36,771 nt of DNA from Mycobacterium sp. 1465703.0 (GTDB lineage: Bacteria > Actinomycetota > Actinomycetes > Mycobacteriales > Mycobacteriaceae): assembly GCF_001672975.1 (NCBI RefSeq), contig NZ_LZKU01000197.1:1-36771 (forward strand), read 5' to 3'. A program made the translations under genes and the position numbers. This document shows positions 1 to 7,547 of the stretch, in pieces (within the stretch, counting starts at the first letter, position 1; each line of letters opens with the position of its first letter). Below the pieces are notes generated by a model. It was not told the DNA's origin and ran no database searches. It saw only the letters and a program-made list of their open reading frames with translations.

Positions 1-95
1 GGGTTGATGTTGGTGAAGGCGCCGGCCTGCCCGTCGACGAGCTTGCCGTCGATCATCATCTTCGACTCGAAGCGGACCTTTACAGCCTCAGTCAT
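1..95 (-). CDS. Aldehyde dehydrogenase, N-terminal fragment (cut by window edge)
   Basis: Only the first 31 codons are present; the rest lies beyond the left edge. The ATG is at 95-93 and the peptide begins MTEAVKVRFESKMMIDGKL, continuing to a stretch ending FTNINP. The segment IDGKLVDG...FTNINP is the typical start of NAD(P)-dependent aldehyde dehydrogenases, which oxidise aldehydes to acids in the cytosol. A weak purine-rich ribosome site (AGAAGAGAG) precedes the start. Its neighbour on the same strand is a P450, so oxidation of an aldehyde made by the P450/SDR enzymes is a reasonable inference. The family call rests on a short stretch, and the catalytic Cys and Glu are not visible. Confidence 0.7.
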   Translation of the reverse strand, partial: MTEAVKVRFESKMMIDGKLVDGQAGAFTNIN

Positions 96-126
96 ATCTG
101 TCACTCTCTTCTGACTCGTTAGAGGG

Positions 127-196
127 GCGCCCGCACAGCGCTGGTTACCCTACGGGGAGCCTTACTGGAAACTAGCCGATTGGCAAGTGCGGGCGC
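127..196. repeat. 10-bp inverted repeat in the P450-ALDH gap
   Basis: GCGCCCGCAC at 127-136 is perfectly complementary to GTGCGGGCGC at 187-196, with a 50-nt loop. It lies between the P450 stop and the ALDH start, both on the minus strand. It could be a terminator-like structure behind the P450 or chance pairing in GC-rich DNA. No T-run follows either arm. Confidence 0.3.
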
Positions 197-208
197 GGCG
201 CGGGCCGG

Positions 209-1426
209 TTATTGGGGGTCGAACAGCACCGGTACCGACGTCGGTGATCGGAAGACCTGCCCGCGGATATGCGGGTCGTCCCCGTCCGGGTCGAGCCGAA
301 GATTGGGCAGCCGGTCGAACAAAAGGTTGATCGCGGTGCGCATCTCGAGCCGCGCCAGGTGCATGCCGAGGCAGACGTGAACGCCGTGCCCCCAGCCCAG
401 ATGCGCCCGGGCCTCCCGGTGGATGTCGAACGTGTTCGGATCGGGATAGCGATCCTCCTGCCGGTTCGCCGAACCGAGCATCGGCATCACCGTCGCCCCG
501 GCAGGAATCGCCACGCCTCCGAGTTCGGTGTCGCGAGTCGCCACCCGGGTGATGGTCAACAGTGGTGATTCCCAGCGCACACCCTCCTCGATCGCCTGGG
601 GCAGCAACGATCGATCCGCGCGGATGGCATCCAGCTGCGCCGGATCCGACAACAGCGCCAACAGCAGGCTGCCGAGTGCGCGGTAGGTCGTCTCGACGCC
701 CGCGGGCAACAGCAGTCGAAGAAACGAGAAGATCTCCTCGTCCGCGAGCTTCTCCCCGTCGATCTCGGCCGCACCGAGGGCGCTGATCAGGTCGTCCTTC
801 GGTTCGGCCCGGCGCGCCTCGAGTATCGGCGCGAAGTAGTCGCACAGCGCGGCCGAGGCGGCAAGCCCGCGTTCGGGGTTCATCAGCCAACTCAGCAGCG
901 AAATCGACCACCGCTGGAACTGTGGGTAATCCTTTTCCGGCAAGCCCAGCAAGCCCGCGATGATCTGGCTCGGGTAGTCGAAGGTGAATTGCTTGACCAG
1001 ATCCGCCTTGCCATTGGGCGCGAACTTGTCGATCAGGCTGTTGGCCACCCGGCCGACCAACTCGTCCTGCCAGCGCGCCAATGACTTCTGCGAGAACGCC
1101 TTCGATACCAACGAACGCAGTCGGCCGTGGATCGGCTCGTCCATGCCGAGCATCACGCCTTCACCGAGCACGGGTCCGAATGCGGCGATGACGGCGGCCG
1201 AGGAGAACGTCTCGTTGTCGCGCAGCATCTGCTGGATGTCCTCGTGGCGATACACGATGAACATCGGCAGCCCCTCCTCGTGCGGAAGCGCTCCCGACGT
1301 CTCGAGTCGCTGCACCGGTTCCTCATGGCGCAGCCGGGCCAATTCGGTGTACGGGTCACGCACGTCACCGGATATCGCGTCGTCGAAGGCGCCGAAATCC
1401 TGTAGGTCGTCGAAAAGTTGTTCCAT
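209..1426 (-). CDS. Cytochrome P450
   Basis: A 405-residue soluble bacterial P450 that would hydroxylate an organic substrate using O2 and electrons from a ferredoxin; no ferredoxin gene is visible nearby. The I-helix motif is AGVETTY, the ExxR motif is within EEGVRWESP, and the haem loop is LGWGHGVHVCLG with the axial ligand at about Cys352. The usual Phe at the start of the haem loop is Leu. The ATG at 1426 is chosen because it overlaps the upstream SDR stop as TAATG behind a purine-rich ribosome site (GGGAGGGAAGGAAAA); a longer open frame to 1546 lies inside the SDR and is not needed. It is the last gene of the operon that starts with the binding protein at 4688. The substrate is not deducible; the AveC-like partner and the acyl-CoA dehydrogenases suggest a bulky lipid, terpenoid or steroid-like molecule. 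Confidence 0.93.
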   Translation of the reverse strand: MEQLFDDLQDFGAFDDAISGDVRDPYTELARLRHEEPVQRLETSGALPHEEGLPMFIVYRHEDIQQMLRDNETFSSAAVIAAFGPVLGEGVMLGMDEPIHGRLRSLVSKAFSQKSLARWQDELVGRVANSLIDKFAPNGKADLVKQFTFDYPSQIIAGLLGLPEKDYPQFQRWSISLLSWLMNPERGLAASAALCDYFAPILEARRAEPKDDLISALGAAEIDGEKLADEEIFSFLRLLLPAGVETTYRALGSLLLALLSDPAQLDAIRADRSLLPQAIEEGVRWESPLLTITRVATRDTELGGVAIPAGATVMPMLGSANRQEDRYPDPNTFDIHREARAHLGWGHGVHVCLGMHLARLEMRTAINLLFDRLPNLRLDPDGDDPHIRGQVFRSPTSVPVLFDPQ

Positions 1427-2418
1427 TATTTTCCTTCCCTCCCCTGTTGGCGCCGTGCTACCAACGCGGTCAGGCGCTGCAGCACCGGCTGCGGAAGAAC
1501 GCGTGCGGCAAGGACCATCGCCTTTTGGGCGGTCGTCAGCGGCCACGCGCCGTCCCGCATCGACCCCTGTCTGGGTATGCCCAGTACGGTCCGCGACATG
1601 TGGTGCATGCCCGAAGCCGGCAGAACGCGGTTGAACGTCAGCAGCATGGACGCATCCGGCCCCACACCGCGGCGCCGGAAGGGCGCCTCGTCGGCCAGCG
1701 CCTTGACCAGGCCGTCGGTGAACCGCTCGGGCGGCCGGGCCATCTTCATCGCGAAGCGCCCACGGCTGTTCATGGTGGTGTGCAGCCGGGCGTAGGGGCC
1801 GCCGAAATTGCGATCATCGATAGTGCCTGCGTCGGTGATGATTTCGGTGTCATAGGTTCCCGACACCAAGATGGTGACACCGAGACCGAAGGGCGCGATC
1901 TCGCACGCCATCGATTCGCCCCAGCGCTCCATGGCACTCTTGGACGCCGAGTAAGGCGCGGTGCCCGGTTGGCCGCGGACTCCGGCAGTGCTCGCGACCA
2001 GCACGATGCGCCCCTGCCCGGCCGCGCGCATCGACGGCAATAAGGCCTTGGTGAGTTCGACCGGCCCGAAGACGCTGGTGGCGAACATCTTCTGCCACAG
2101 CGCCATATCGGTTTCTTCGACCATCCCGGCGGCGGAGATCCCGGCATTGTGCACCAGGGCGAAGGGCGCGCCGACGGCTTCCTCAATTGCCTTGGCGGCT
2201 GCGGAGATCGACGCGGAGTCCAAGAGGTCGAGCTGCACGCCGATCAGTCGGTCGTCCTGGTCAGTGGCTCCGGTTGCCTGGCGCAGCAACGGAATCCCGC
2301 GATCGGGTGTCCGCATCGCGGCGACCACCCGCCATCCTTCGCGATACAGCCGCACCGCCGAAGCGAAGCCCAGTCCTCGGGATGCGCCGGTGATGACGAC
2401 GGTGCGCGGCTCAGCCAT
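1426..2418 (-). CDS. SDR-family oxidoreductase
   Basis: A 330-residue classical short-chain dehydrogenase/reductase, longer than the roughly 250-residue core because of a C-terminal extension of about 90 residues. The nucleotide-binding motif TGASRGLG is at about residues 10-17 and NAG at 91-93. The catalytic Ser is about 143 (VASTAG), with Tyr156 and Lys160 in YSASK. It should interconvert an alcohol and a ketone with NAD(P)H in the cytosol. The ATG at 2418 is preferred because it overlaps the 3' end of the upstream AveC-like gene by 8 nt (ATGGCTGA), giving translational coupling; the open frame upstream to 2682 lies within that gene. The 3' end overlaps the P450 start by 1 nt. Coupling to the P450 suggests it oxidises the P450 product or prepares its substrate. 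Confidence 0.9.
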   Translation of the reverse strand: MAEPRTVVITGASRGLGFASAVRLYREGWRVVAAMRTPDRGIPLLRQATGATDQDDRLIGVQLDLLDSASISAAAKAIEEAVGAPFALVHNAGISAAGMVEETDMALWQKMFATSVFGPVELTKALLPSMRAAGQGRIVLVASTAGVRGQPGTAPYSASKSAMERWGESMACEIAPFGLGVTILVSGTYDTEIITDAGTIDDRNFGGPYARLHTTMNSRGRFAMKMARPPERFTDGLVKALADEAPFRRRGVGPDASMLLTFNRVLPASGMHHMSRTVLGIPRQGSMRDGAWPLTTAQKAMVLAARVLPQPVLQRLTALVARRQQGREGK

Positions 2419-3565
2419 TGTTGCTCGCGGTGGCACAGGCGCCTTCCCCCGGCGGCGGCGGGTCGACGTGCGGTCGCCCGTTCGGTTCCCCGCTCGCCCA
2501 GGTCGACCAGATGCCGACCGAATAGGGGCCCTGGGCGCCCGCCTTCTCGTAATACCCTTGCGGGTCATAGACTTTGGCCTCTGGATAGGGCCACGGGCAG
2601 GCCACCGAGGTGGTGGCATGACTGACCTTGATGACCCAGAACCATCCACCGTAAGCGAAGTAAGACACGTTGATGATGGCAAACATCACCACGAATGTGC
2701 CGAGCGCCGGACGCGCCGGGAACAACTTCGCTTTCGCGGCAAGCTTTTCCGCGACCGACTTACCGGTGTCGTCGCGGTAGCAGAGGATCGCGGCCGGCAC
2801 CATCACGAAGCACACCGAGAACGATTCCCAGATCAGCGGGAATTGGAATGTGGTGCCGGTGAACACCGAACCCCAGGGGATCACCTGCGAGTAGATGTAC
2901 ATGCCCCAGTGGATCAGGATGTTTTCCAGGAAGGCATCGAAGATGAAACCGATCACCAGCGTGATCAGACCCAGGCTGACCAAGGGATGCCGCGACACAT
3001 AGCTTGTCGGCCCGTACTTCGCCTGCAGTTTGCGCAGCAGCCAGACCGCCGGGAAGTAGGGGCCGAAGTAGAACATCACGTAACCGAAGACCACGAACGG
3101 CTCGACCGTCGGCGACAACGACACCAGTGGCCAGGATTCCGGCCAGTGCACCAGATCGGGGTTGTAGACCGCGAACGGCGACCAGTTCATGATCGGGTCC
3201 TGCCACACGATCAGGGTGGTACACAAGAACATCAACATCACCGGGCTGCCGGGGTTGCGGCGCCAGCCCCTGATGAAGACGATCAACAACAAAATCAGCG
3301 CCCCGACCGTGGCCCAGTCCAGGAACCCGATGTAATCCAGCCCGAAGGTGAACTTCACCGGGCGCGGCCGGCCATGCACATTCGGGTTGGCCACCCGTGG
3401 GTCGAGGGCGACGCGGCAGTTCGCGATGAAGAAGAGCGCGAACGCCGCCAGGGCCGCACCGGCGATCCAGCCGCCCCAACCGCGCTTGCCCTTTCGCTGC
3501 GGTGCGGTCGGTTTCTCTTGCGCGGCAGGCGGTGTGGGCTGTTCTTGGGAAATCGAGTCCGTCAT
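2411..3565 (-). CDS. AveC-family (spirocyclase-like) integral membrane protein
   Basis: A 384-residue polytopic membrane protein. After a Pro/Gln/Lys-rich cytoplasmic N terminus there are about seven hydrophobic segments, including GWIAGAALAAFALFFIA, VGALILLLIVFI, FGYVMFYFGPYFPAVWLL, LITLVIGFIFDAFLENIL and TFVVMFAIINVSYFAYGG. The pattern (WQDPIMNW, FDAFLENILIHWGMY and the W/Y-rich loops) matches what I recall of actinobacterial proteins annotated as AveC family. AveC in Streptomyces acts in spiroketal formation and dehydration during avermectin synthesis; whether the mycobacterial relatives catalyse cyclisation is unknown. The ATG at 3565 lies 4 nt after the stop of the binding-protein gene, and the end overlaps the SDR start by 8 nt. 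It may be a membrane enzyme acting on the same hydrophobic compound as the P450. Confidence 0.75.
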   Translation of the reverse strand: MTDSISQEQPTPPAAQEKPTAPQRKGKRGWGGWIAGAALAAFALFFIANCRVALDPRVANPNVHGRPRPVKFTFGLDYIGFLDWATVGALILLLIVFIRGWRRNPGSPVMLMFLCTTLIVWQDPIMNWSPFAVYNPDLVHWPESWPLVSLSPTVEPFVVFGYVMFYFGPYFPAVWLLRKLQAKYGPTSYVSRHPLVSLGLITLVIGFIFDAFLENILIHWGMYIYSQVIPWGSVFTGTTFQFPLIWESFSVCFVMVPAAILCYRDDTGKSVAEKLAAKAKLFPARPALGTFVVMFAIINVSYFAYGGWFWVIKVSHATTSVACPWPYPEAKVYDPQGYYEKAGAQGPYSVGIWSTWASGEPNGRPHVDPPPPGEGACATASNNG

Positions 3566-3569
3566 CGAG

Positions 3570-4688
3570 TCAGCCTTCCTCTCCGAAGCGGTCCACCAGA
3601 TGGGAGTTGACGCCGTCGGCATCCAGGGTCCGCGCCACCAGATAGCCGGCGCCCATCCAGGCCCGGCGGGTCCACTTGCCGAACGACACCCGCGTGCCTG
3701 GCGCCCCCGACGCGGCGGGCATCATCTTGACCCGCTCCAGGGCCTCTTTGACGCCGCGCGGGCTAAGTGGATGGGCGTCGGTGAATGCGCGCACAAGTGT
3801 CGCTGCGACGTCGCGGTTCACCACAGTCACGCAGAACTCTGGGCGACTGCCGTTGTACTTTTTCGCGTAGCTGTCCAGGAAGTCCTGACCGATTTTGTTC
3901 GCCTCGTCGTACTGGTCGACACCGGTCCAGCCCATGAACGCGTTCCACATGATCGGGTTGACCCAGGCGTTCTGCCACGCGGTGGTGGTGAACCGGGGCG
4001 GATCCCAGCCGAGGGACTCGAGCGCCGGGTTGATGAAGACGATTCCGAAGCCGAAGCCCAGGTGCACGATCGCCTCGGCCTTGGCTTCGTGCAGCGTGCG
4101 CACCGCCTCGTTGATGTCCTGGGCCGTTTGCGCGATGGCAACTTCCGCGACGATCCGAATGCCTTTGCGCCGGCAGGCACTTCGCAGGTTCTTCAGGTAA
4201 CTCTCACCGATGAGGCTCCGCTCGACCAGGACACCGATTTCGGCGAGCCCACGTTTGGCGATGAGGTCGGCCAGGAAGATCGGCTCATCGGTCATCGATC
4301 CCTGGGGGAAGGCGAATGTCCATTCGCCCAACCAGTCGTCGGTGCCGGTCACGCTGATCGCGGGTACCTTGAACCGTTCCTCGATCGCTTCTCGCAACGG
4401 CACGCAGTTATCGGTGATGTTGGGCCCGAAGACCACCAGGCAGCCCTCGTCGACCAGTTCGGCGTACGCGTCGATCACCGCCTTGACCGAGCCCTTGGGC
4501 AGCCCCTCCACCTCGCGATAGATCATCTGCACCGGACGGTCCATCAGCCCCTGCGCGACGGCCTCTTCGAAGATGAGGTCGAAAGTCTGGGTGAAGGAGG
4601 CGAACAGATCCTCGGGGAATCCGGGCGGCAGGGTGAAGTCCATCAAGTAGCCGACCTTGATCGGCTCGGCGCTGCTCTCGTAGGACAT
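3570..4688 (-). CDS. Periplasmic-binding-protein-like (Peripla_BP_6/LivK-type) protein without signal peptide
   Basis: A 372-residue type I periplasmic-binding fold, as in branched-chain amino-acid ABC transporters and amide or urea sensors. The first strand IKVGYLMDF begins at about residue 9. The middle contains VVFGPNITDNC, PAISVTGTDDWLGEW and YLKNLRSACRRKGIRIVAEV, the normal two-lobe pattern. The start at 4688 is supported by an excellent ribosome site (AGGAGGTCGG). From that start there is no signal peptide, lipobox or transmembrane segment, and no permease or ATPase of an ABC transporter lies in the window. The protein is therefore probably cytoplasmic and acts as a ligand binder or sensor, unlike typical family members. 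It is first in the operon with the AveC-like protein, SDR and P450, and has its own promoter and operator at 4732-4777. Confidence 0.85.
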   Translation of the reverse strand: MSYESSAEPIKVGYLMDFTLPPGFPEDLFASFTQTFDLIFEEAVAQGLMDRPVQMIYREVEGLPKGSVKAVIDAYAELVDEGCLVVFGPNITDNCVPLREAIEERFKVPAISVTGTDDWLGEWTFAFPQGSMTDEPIFLADLIAKRGLAEIGVLVERSLIGESYLKNLRSACRRKGIRIVAEVAIAQTAQDINEAVRTLHEAKAEAIVHLGFGFGIVFINPALESLGWDPPRFTTTAWQNAWVNPIMWNAFMGWTGVDQYDEANKIGQDFLDSYAKKYNGSRPEFCVTVVNRDVAATLVRAFTDAHPLSPRGVKEALERVKMMPAASGAPGTRVSFGKWTRRAWMGAGYLVARTLDADGVNSHLVDRFGEEG

Positions 4689-4731
4689 CCGACCTCCTAG
4701 GTGACAACTTGGCGCACGCCGAATCGGCAAA

Positions 4732-4777
4732 ACCTAATATTTGTTCAGACCCTAGCGGGGGCGGTATGCAGCGTCAA
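4732..4777 (-). promoter_or_regulatory. Promoter A with operator-like motif, for the binding protein-AveC-SDR-P450 operon
   Basis: On the minus strand there is a -35 TTGACG (4777-4772), a 17-bp spacer and a -10 TAGGGT (4754-4749). Directly downstream of the -10 is CTGAACAAATATTAGG, the reverse of the island motif (plus strand CCTAATATTTGTTC). This is the same geometry as the minus-strand promoter at 7502-7530. The -35 overlaps the stop codon of the AAA ATPase gene. The assignment is sequence inference from match and spacing. Confidence 0.6.
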
Positions 4778-5640
4778 TCTTCGAAGCCGTCAGACCCGTC
4801 CGAACCGAGGTAGATCTGGATCATTTCGTTCAACGCCTTGCCCACCGCCACGTCGTCGGTCAGTGGGCCCGCGATCGCGGCCCTGGCCGCCTCTCGCATG
4901 CCCAAGCCCTCGGCGATCAGCCTGCCCGCCGCAATCAGCACCCGCGTCGAAGCCACCTCACGCAGCCCGCCCGTCTCCAGCCGGCGGATGGCCTGTCCGA
5001 ATCGGACCAACTCTGCCGCGGTGGCTCGGTCCACGCCCGCTTCGTGCGCAACGATCCCCTCTTCGATATCGGCTGCGGGGAAATCGAATTCGATGGCCAC
5101 CATCCGTTGGCGTGTCGAATCCTTGAGATCCTTCAGCACGCTCTGATAACCGGGGTTGTAAGACACCACCAAGCCGAAACCGGGGGCGGCGTCCAGCGTG
5201 ATGCCCAGTCGCTCGATGGGCAGTTGTCGTCGATAGTCGGCGAGCGGATGCAGCACCACGGTGGTGTCCTGCCGGGCTTCCACCACCTCGTCGAGGTAGC
5301 AGATCGCACCCTCACGCACCGCCCGGGTCAGTGGGCCATCCACCCACACGGTCTCGTCACCCTGCAGCAGGTACCGGCCGACCAGGTCGGCGGTGGTGAG
5401 GTCGTCATGGCAGGCCACGGTGATCAGCGGCCGGCCCAGGTCATAGGCCATCGCCTCGACGAATCGGGTCTTTCCGCACCCCGTCGGGCCTTTCAGGACC
5501 AGCGACAAGCCCTGGCGGTAGGCCGCCTTGAAAACGGCCTCTTCGCTGCCGACCGCTTGGTAGTAGGGCCGCACTTCTCCCTTTCCGTCCGCGCCGGACG
5601 GACCGCCGTTGACGTAAGCAAGCCCGGACTCGTTGGCCAT
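4774..5640 (-). CDS. CbbQ/NirQ/NorQ-type MoxR AAA+ ATPase
   Basis: A 288-residue AAA+ ATPase of the CbbQ/NorQ/GvpN group. Walker A is GPTGCGKT (residues 51-58), Walker B is ICYLDE (about 113-118), and the sensor-1 region is VVSYNPGYQ. Proteins of this group form hexameric rings that, with a VWA partner, activate or load metal into a client enzyme (NO reductase for NorQ/NorD, Rubisco for CbbQ/CbbO). The VWA partner is the next gene upstream, but neither Rubisco nor NO reductase is in the window, so the client is probably an enzyme of this island. The ATG at 5640 follows a good ribosome site (GAAAGGAAG). It has its own promoter in the 55-bp gap behind the VWA gene. Confidence 0.9.
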   Translation of the reverse strand: MANESGLAYVNGGPSGADGKGEVRPYYQAVGSEEAVFKAAYRQGLSLVLKGPTGCGKTRFVEAMAYDLGRPLITVACHDDLTTADLVGRYLLQGDETVWVDGPLTRAVREGAICYLDEVVEARQDTTVVLHPLADYRRQLPIERLGITLDAAPGFGLVVSYNPGYQSVLKDLKDSTRQRMVAIEFDFPAADIEEGIVAHEAGVDRATAAELVRFGQAIRRLETGGLREVASTRVLIAAGRLIAEGLGMREAARAAIAGPLTDDVAVGKALNEMIQIYLGSDGSDGFED

Positions 5641-5670
5641 AGCTTCCTTTCTGCAGCCTCCGGCGATTGG

Positions 5671-5699
5671 AGCCTAGCCGGAACAGATGTTTGTTTCAA
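5671..5699 (-). promoter_or_regulatory. Promoter D with operator motif in the spacer, for the AAA ATPase gene
   Basis: On the minus strand there is a -35 TTGAAA (5699-5694), a 17-bp spacer CAAACATCTGTTCCGGC, and a -10 TAGGCT (5676-5671). The spacer carries the island motif (AAACATCTGTTCC against consensus AAATATCTGTTCC). The -35 overlaps the VWA stop codon. The start codon is 31 nt downstream of the -10. Confidence 0.6.
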
Positions 5700-7465
5700 G
5701 TACTCAGACGGGCGTCGGCGGACTTCTCGTTCGCCAACTGCGTTCTGGCACTTGGCATCACCGACACCCGGCGGCGAACCTCCGCTGAGCGCAGTGCGGA
5801 GCGGAACAGCGGTCCGATGACACCGGCAAGCTGATCGGGACGTGCGATGGTCGCGTGTGCGGTACTGCCGAACACCCTGCGCAGCGACTGCACGTCGGTT
5901 CCCGCGCCGATCGTCAGGCAGACACAGCCCGTCCCCCGGCGGCGGGCTTCGGTCAGCGCGCGTCGCGCGTCCGCGGCACCGTAAGCCCGCTCATACCCGT
6001 GGTCGTAGGCGAGTCCGTCGGACAGCAGCACCAACAGCCGCCGTGACGTACCGCCACGCGCCTCCAAAATCGCCGAACCGTGCCGGATCGCCGCGCCAAG
6101 GCGTGAGTACGCGCCGGGTTCCAGGCTGTTGAGCCGCCTGATCACCTGGGCATTGAGGTGGTCGTCGAACCGCTTCACCGGAACCATGCTCACCGCGCGC
6201 CGGCCCTGCGAGTAATAGGCGTACAACGCCACCCGATCACCCAGGTCGTGCAGCGCCACGGTCAGGTTGGAGACCGCCGCGCGCTGTTGTTCGTGCACCG
6301 TCCGCCCGACCGTTCCGGGTTCGCCCGCCGAGCCGGACACGTCGAGCAGGAGCAGCACCGACAGGTCGCGCCGGCGCCGCAGGCTGTCCAGGTACACCGC
6401 CTCATCGGGCACCGATCCGGCCCGCACTTCGACCCGGGCCTCCACCGCCGCGTCGATGTCGATGTCGTCGCCCTGCGCCTGCCGGTGCCGGCGGTGCAGC
6501 CCCATGCCGAGCCGGGACAGCGGCCGCCGCACGCCGATGGCGTCGTCGATCGCTTGAGTGGCCGACGCTTTGATCTGCGGCTCGACTTCGCGCACGGTGC
6601 ACCACTCGGGCCGGTAGCTCTTGCGGGCGACGTCCCATTCGGGATACCGCACACCGTCCGCGGCGTTTTGGCCGTCGTGATCGGCGTCGCCGTCGTCGTC
6701 GCCGGAAGTCGAGGCCAGCGACGCGACGGCGTATGCACCGCGCTTGCCGGAGTTGGTGCGGTGGGTCGGGTTATCGGCGCCCGGTGGGCCGCCGCCGCTT
6801 CCGGTCTTCCGCGCCGAGGACAGCATCTTCTTCAACCACTTGCCGATGAATCCGCCACCGCCGACCGGGCTGGTGAACAAGTCCGGATCGTCGGACTCGT
6901 CGACCTCACCGTCGTCGAGTTCTTCGAGTTCCTGTGCGCCACTACGCCGCGGGACGTGCCCGGGTTTCGCCTCGTCGTTTCGTTCGGTCACCGTGGCGCA
7001 GGCGGCAATTACCTTTGCCGCACGGATCACGCCGAACTCGGGCGCCGGGTCATCCAGCGCCACCCGTGAGGCGGCGATGTCCAGCGACGCGATGGGTGAA
7101 TCGCTGCGATCCGCGATGTCACGGTCGCCCAGCGACGCCAAAACCTTTGGTAGCAAAGGCGCATTCGCAACCAGCGCGCGGTGGCCTTCGACCGCCAGAT
7201 AGCGCTTGGCCAGCTTGCGGTGCCGAACCAGGCGACCCACGACATCGGGATCCAGGCTGCCGGCCGCGATCATCGAGGCCTGCACGGCTAAGGCTTTCAG
7301 CGCCTCGAGTTGCGGGGCAGCGGTGGCATCCAGGTGAATCGTCTGGCCGTCCGTCCAGGCGGGTTCGCCCGGTGGCAGGCCGGCGACCGCGACCGCTCGG
7401 CCCGCGAGGGCTGAGGCAAGCATGCCCAGGGCCTGGTAATGGTCGGCACGGGCGTCGTCCCCCAC
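5696..7465 (-). CDS. VWA-domain protein (NorD/CbbO-like partner of the AAA ATPase)
   Basis: 589 residues. The N-terminal half is helical. Acidic stretches (ELEELDDGEVDESDDPD at about residue 180, DDDGDADHD at about 257) flank a Gly/Lys-rich linker. The C-terminal third is a von Willebrand A domain with the metal-binding MIDAS motif DVSGS (Asp about 375) and a later LLVLLSDG. This layout is that of NorD/CbbO-type proteins working with MoxR/CbbQ ATPases. A TTG at 7471 is also possible, but it abuts the GGAGG ribosome site with no spacing; the GTG at 7465 has a 6-nt spacing and is chosen. It is divergent from the SDR at 7548 and shares a bidirectional operator region with it. I infer that it is the adaptor which presents a client enzyme to the ATPase ring. 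Confidence 0.85.
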   Translation of the reverse strand: MGDDARADHYQALGMLASALAGRAVAVAGLPPGEPAWTDGQTIHLDATAAPQLEALKALAVQASMIAAGSLDPDVVGRLVRHRKLAKRYLAVEGHRALVANAPLLPKVLASLGDRDIADRSDSPIASLDIAASRVALDDPAPEFGVIRAAKVIAACATVTERNDEAKPGHVPRRSGAQELEELDDGEVDESDDPDLFTSPVGGGGFIGKWLKKMLSSARKTGSGGGPPGADNPTHRTNSGKRGAYAVASLASTSGDDDGDADHDGQNAADGVRYPEWDVARKSYRPEWCTVREVEPQIKASATQAIDDAIGVRRPLSRLGMGLHRRHRQAQGDDIDIDAAVEARVEVRAGSVPDEAVYLDSLRRRRDLSVLLLLDVSGSAGEPGTVGRTVHEQQRAAVSNLTVALHDLGDRVALYAYYSQGRRAVSMVPVKRFDDHLNAQVIRRLNSLEPGAYSRLGAAIRHGSAILEARGGTSRRLLVLLSDGLAYDHGYERAYGAADARRALTEARRRGTGCVCLTIGAGTDVQSLRRVFGSTAHATIARPDQLAGVIGPLFRSALRSAEVRRRVSVMPSARTQLANEKSADARLST

Positions 7466-7482
7466 GCTCAACCTCCGGATTG

Positions 7483-7530
7483 TTGACCAAATATCTGTTC
7501 CACCGTAGAGTCCGGCTGAACAGCAGTCAA
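7483..7530. promoter_or_regulatory. Divergent promoter pair B sharing one operator motif
   Basis: Plus strand: -35 TTGACC (7483-7488), 17-bp spacer AAATATCTGTTCCACCG, -10 TAGAGT (7506-7511), leading to the SDR at 7548. Minus strand: -35 TTGACT (7530-7525), 17-bp spacer, -10 TACGGT (7507-7502), leading to the VWA gene at 7465. The motif CCAAATATCTGTTC (7487-7500) is in the plus-strand spacer and immediately downstream of the minus-strand -10. A repressor bound there could shut both promoters. TTGACCAAAT/ATCTGTTCCA is an imperfect palindrome (7 of 10 positions). Confidence 0.65.
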
Positions 7531-7547
7531 TGAATCAGGAGCACACG

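Noticed and set aside
94..101. ATATCTGT at the aldehyde dehydrogenase start as another copy of the island operator
   Set aside because: Only eight bases match, they overlap the ATG, and no TTGAnn/TAnnnT frame surrounds them. The same 8-mer occurs at the DoxX start (25367-25374), arising from an ACAGATATG start context.
1961..4700. Long plus-strand open frames (549 and 450 codons) opposite the SDR, AveC and binding-protein genes
   Set aside because: They are antisense to well-supported genes with motifs and ribosome sites, and the translations are Arg/Pro/Gly/His-rich with no domain. They are by-products of high-GC third positions.
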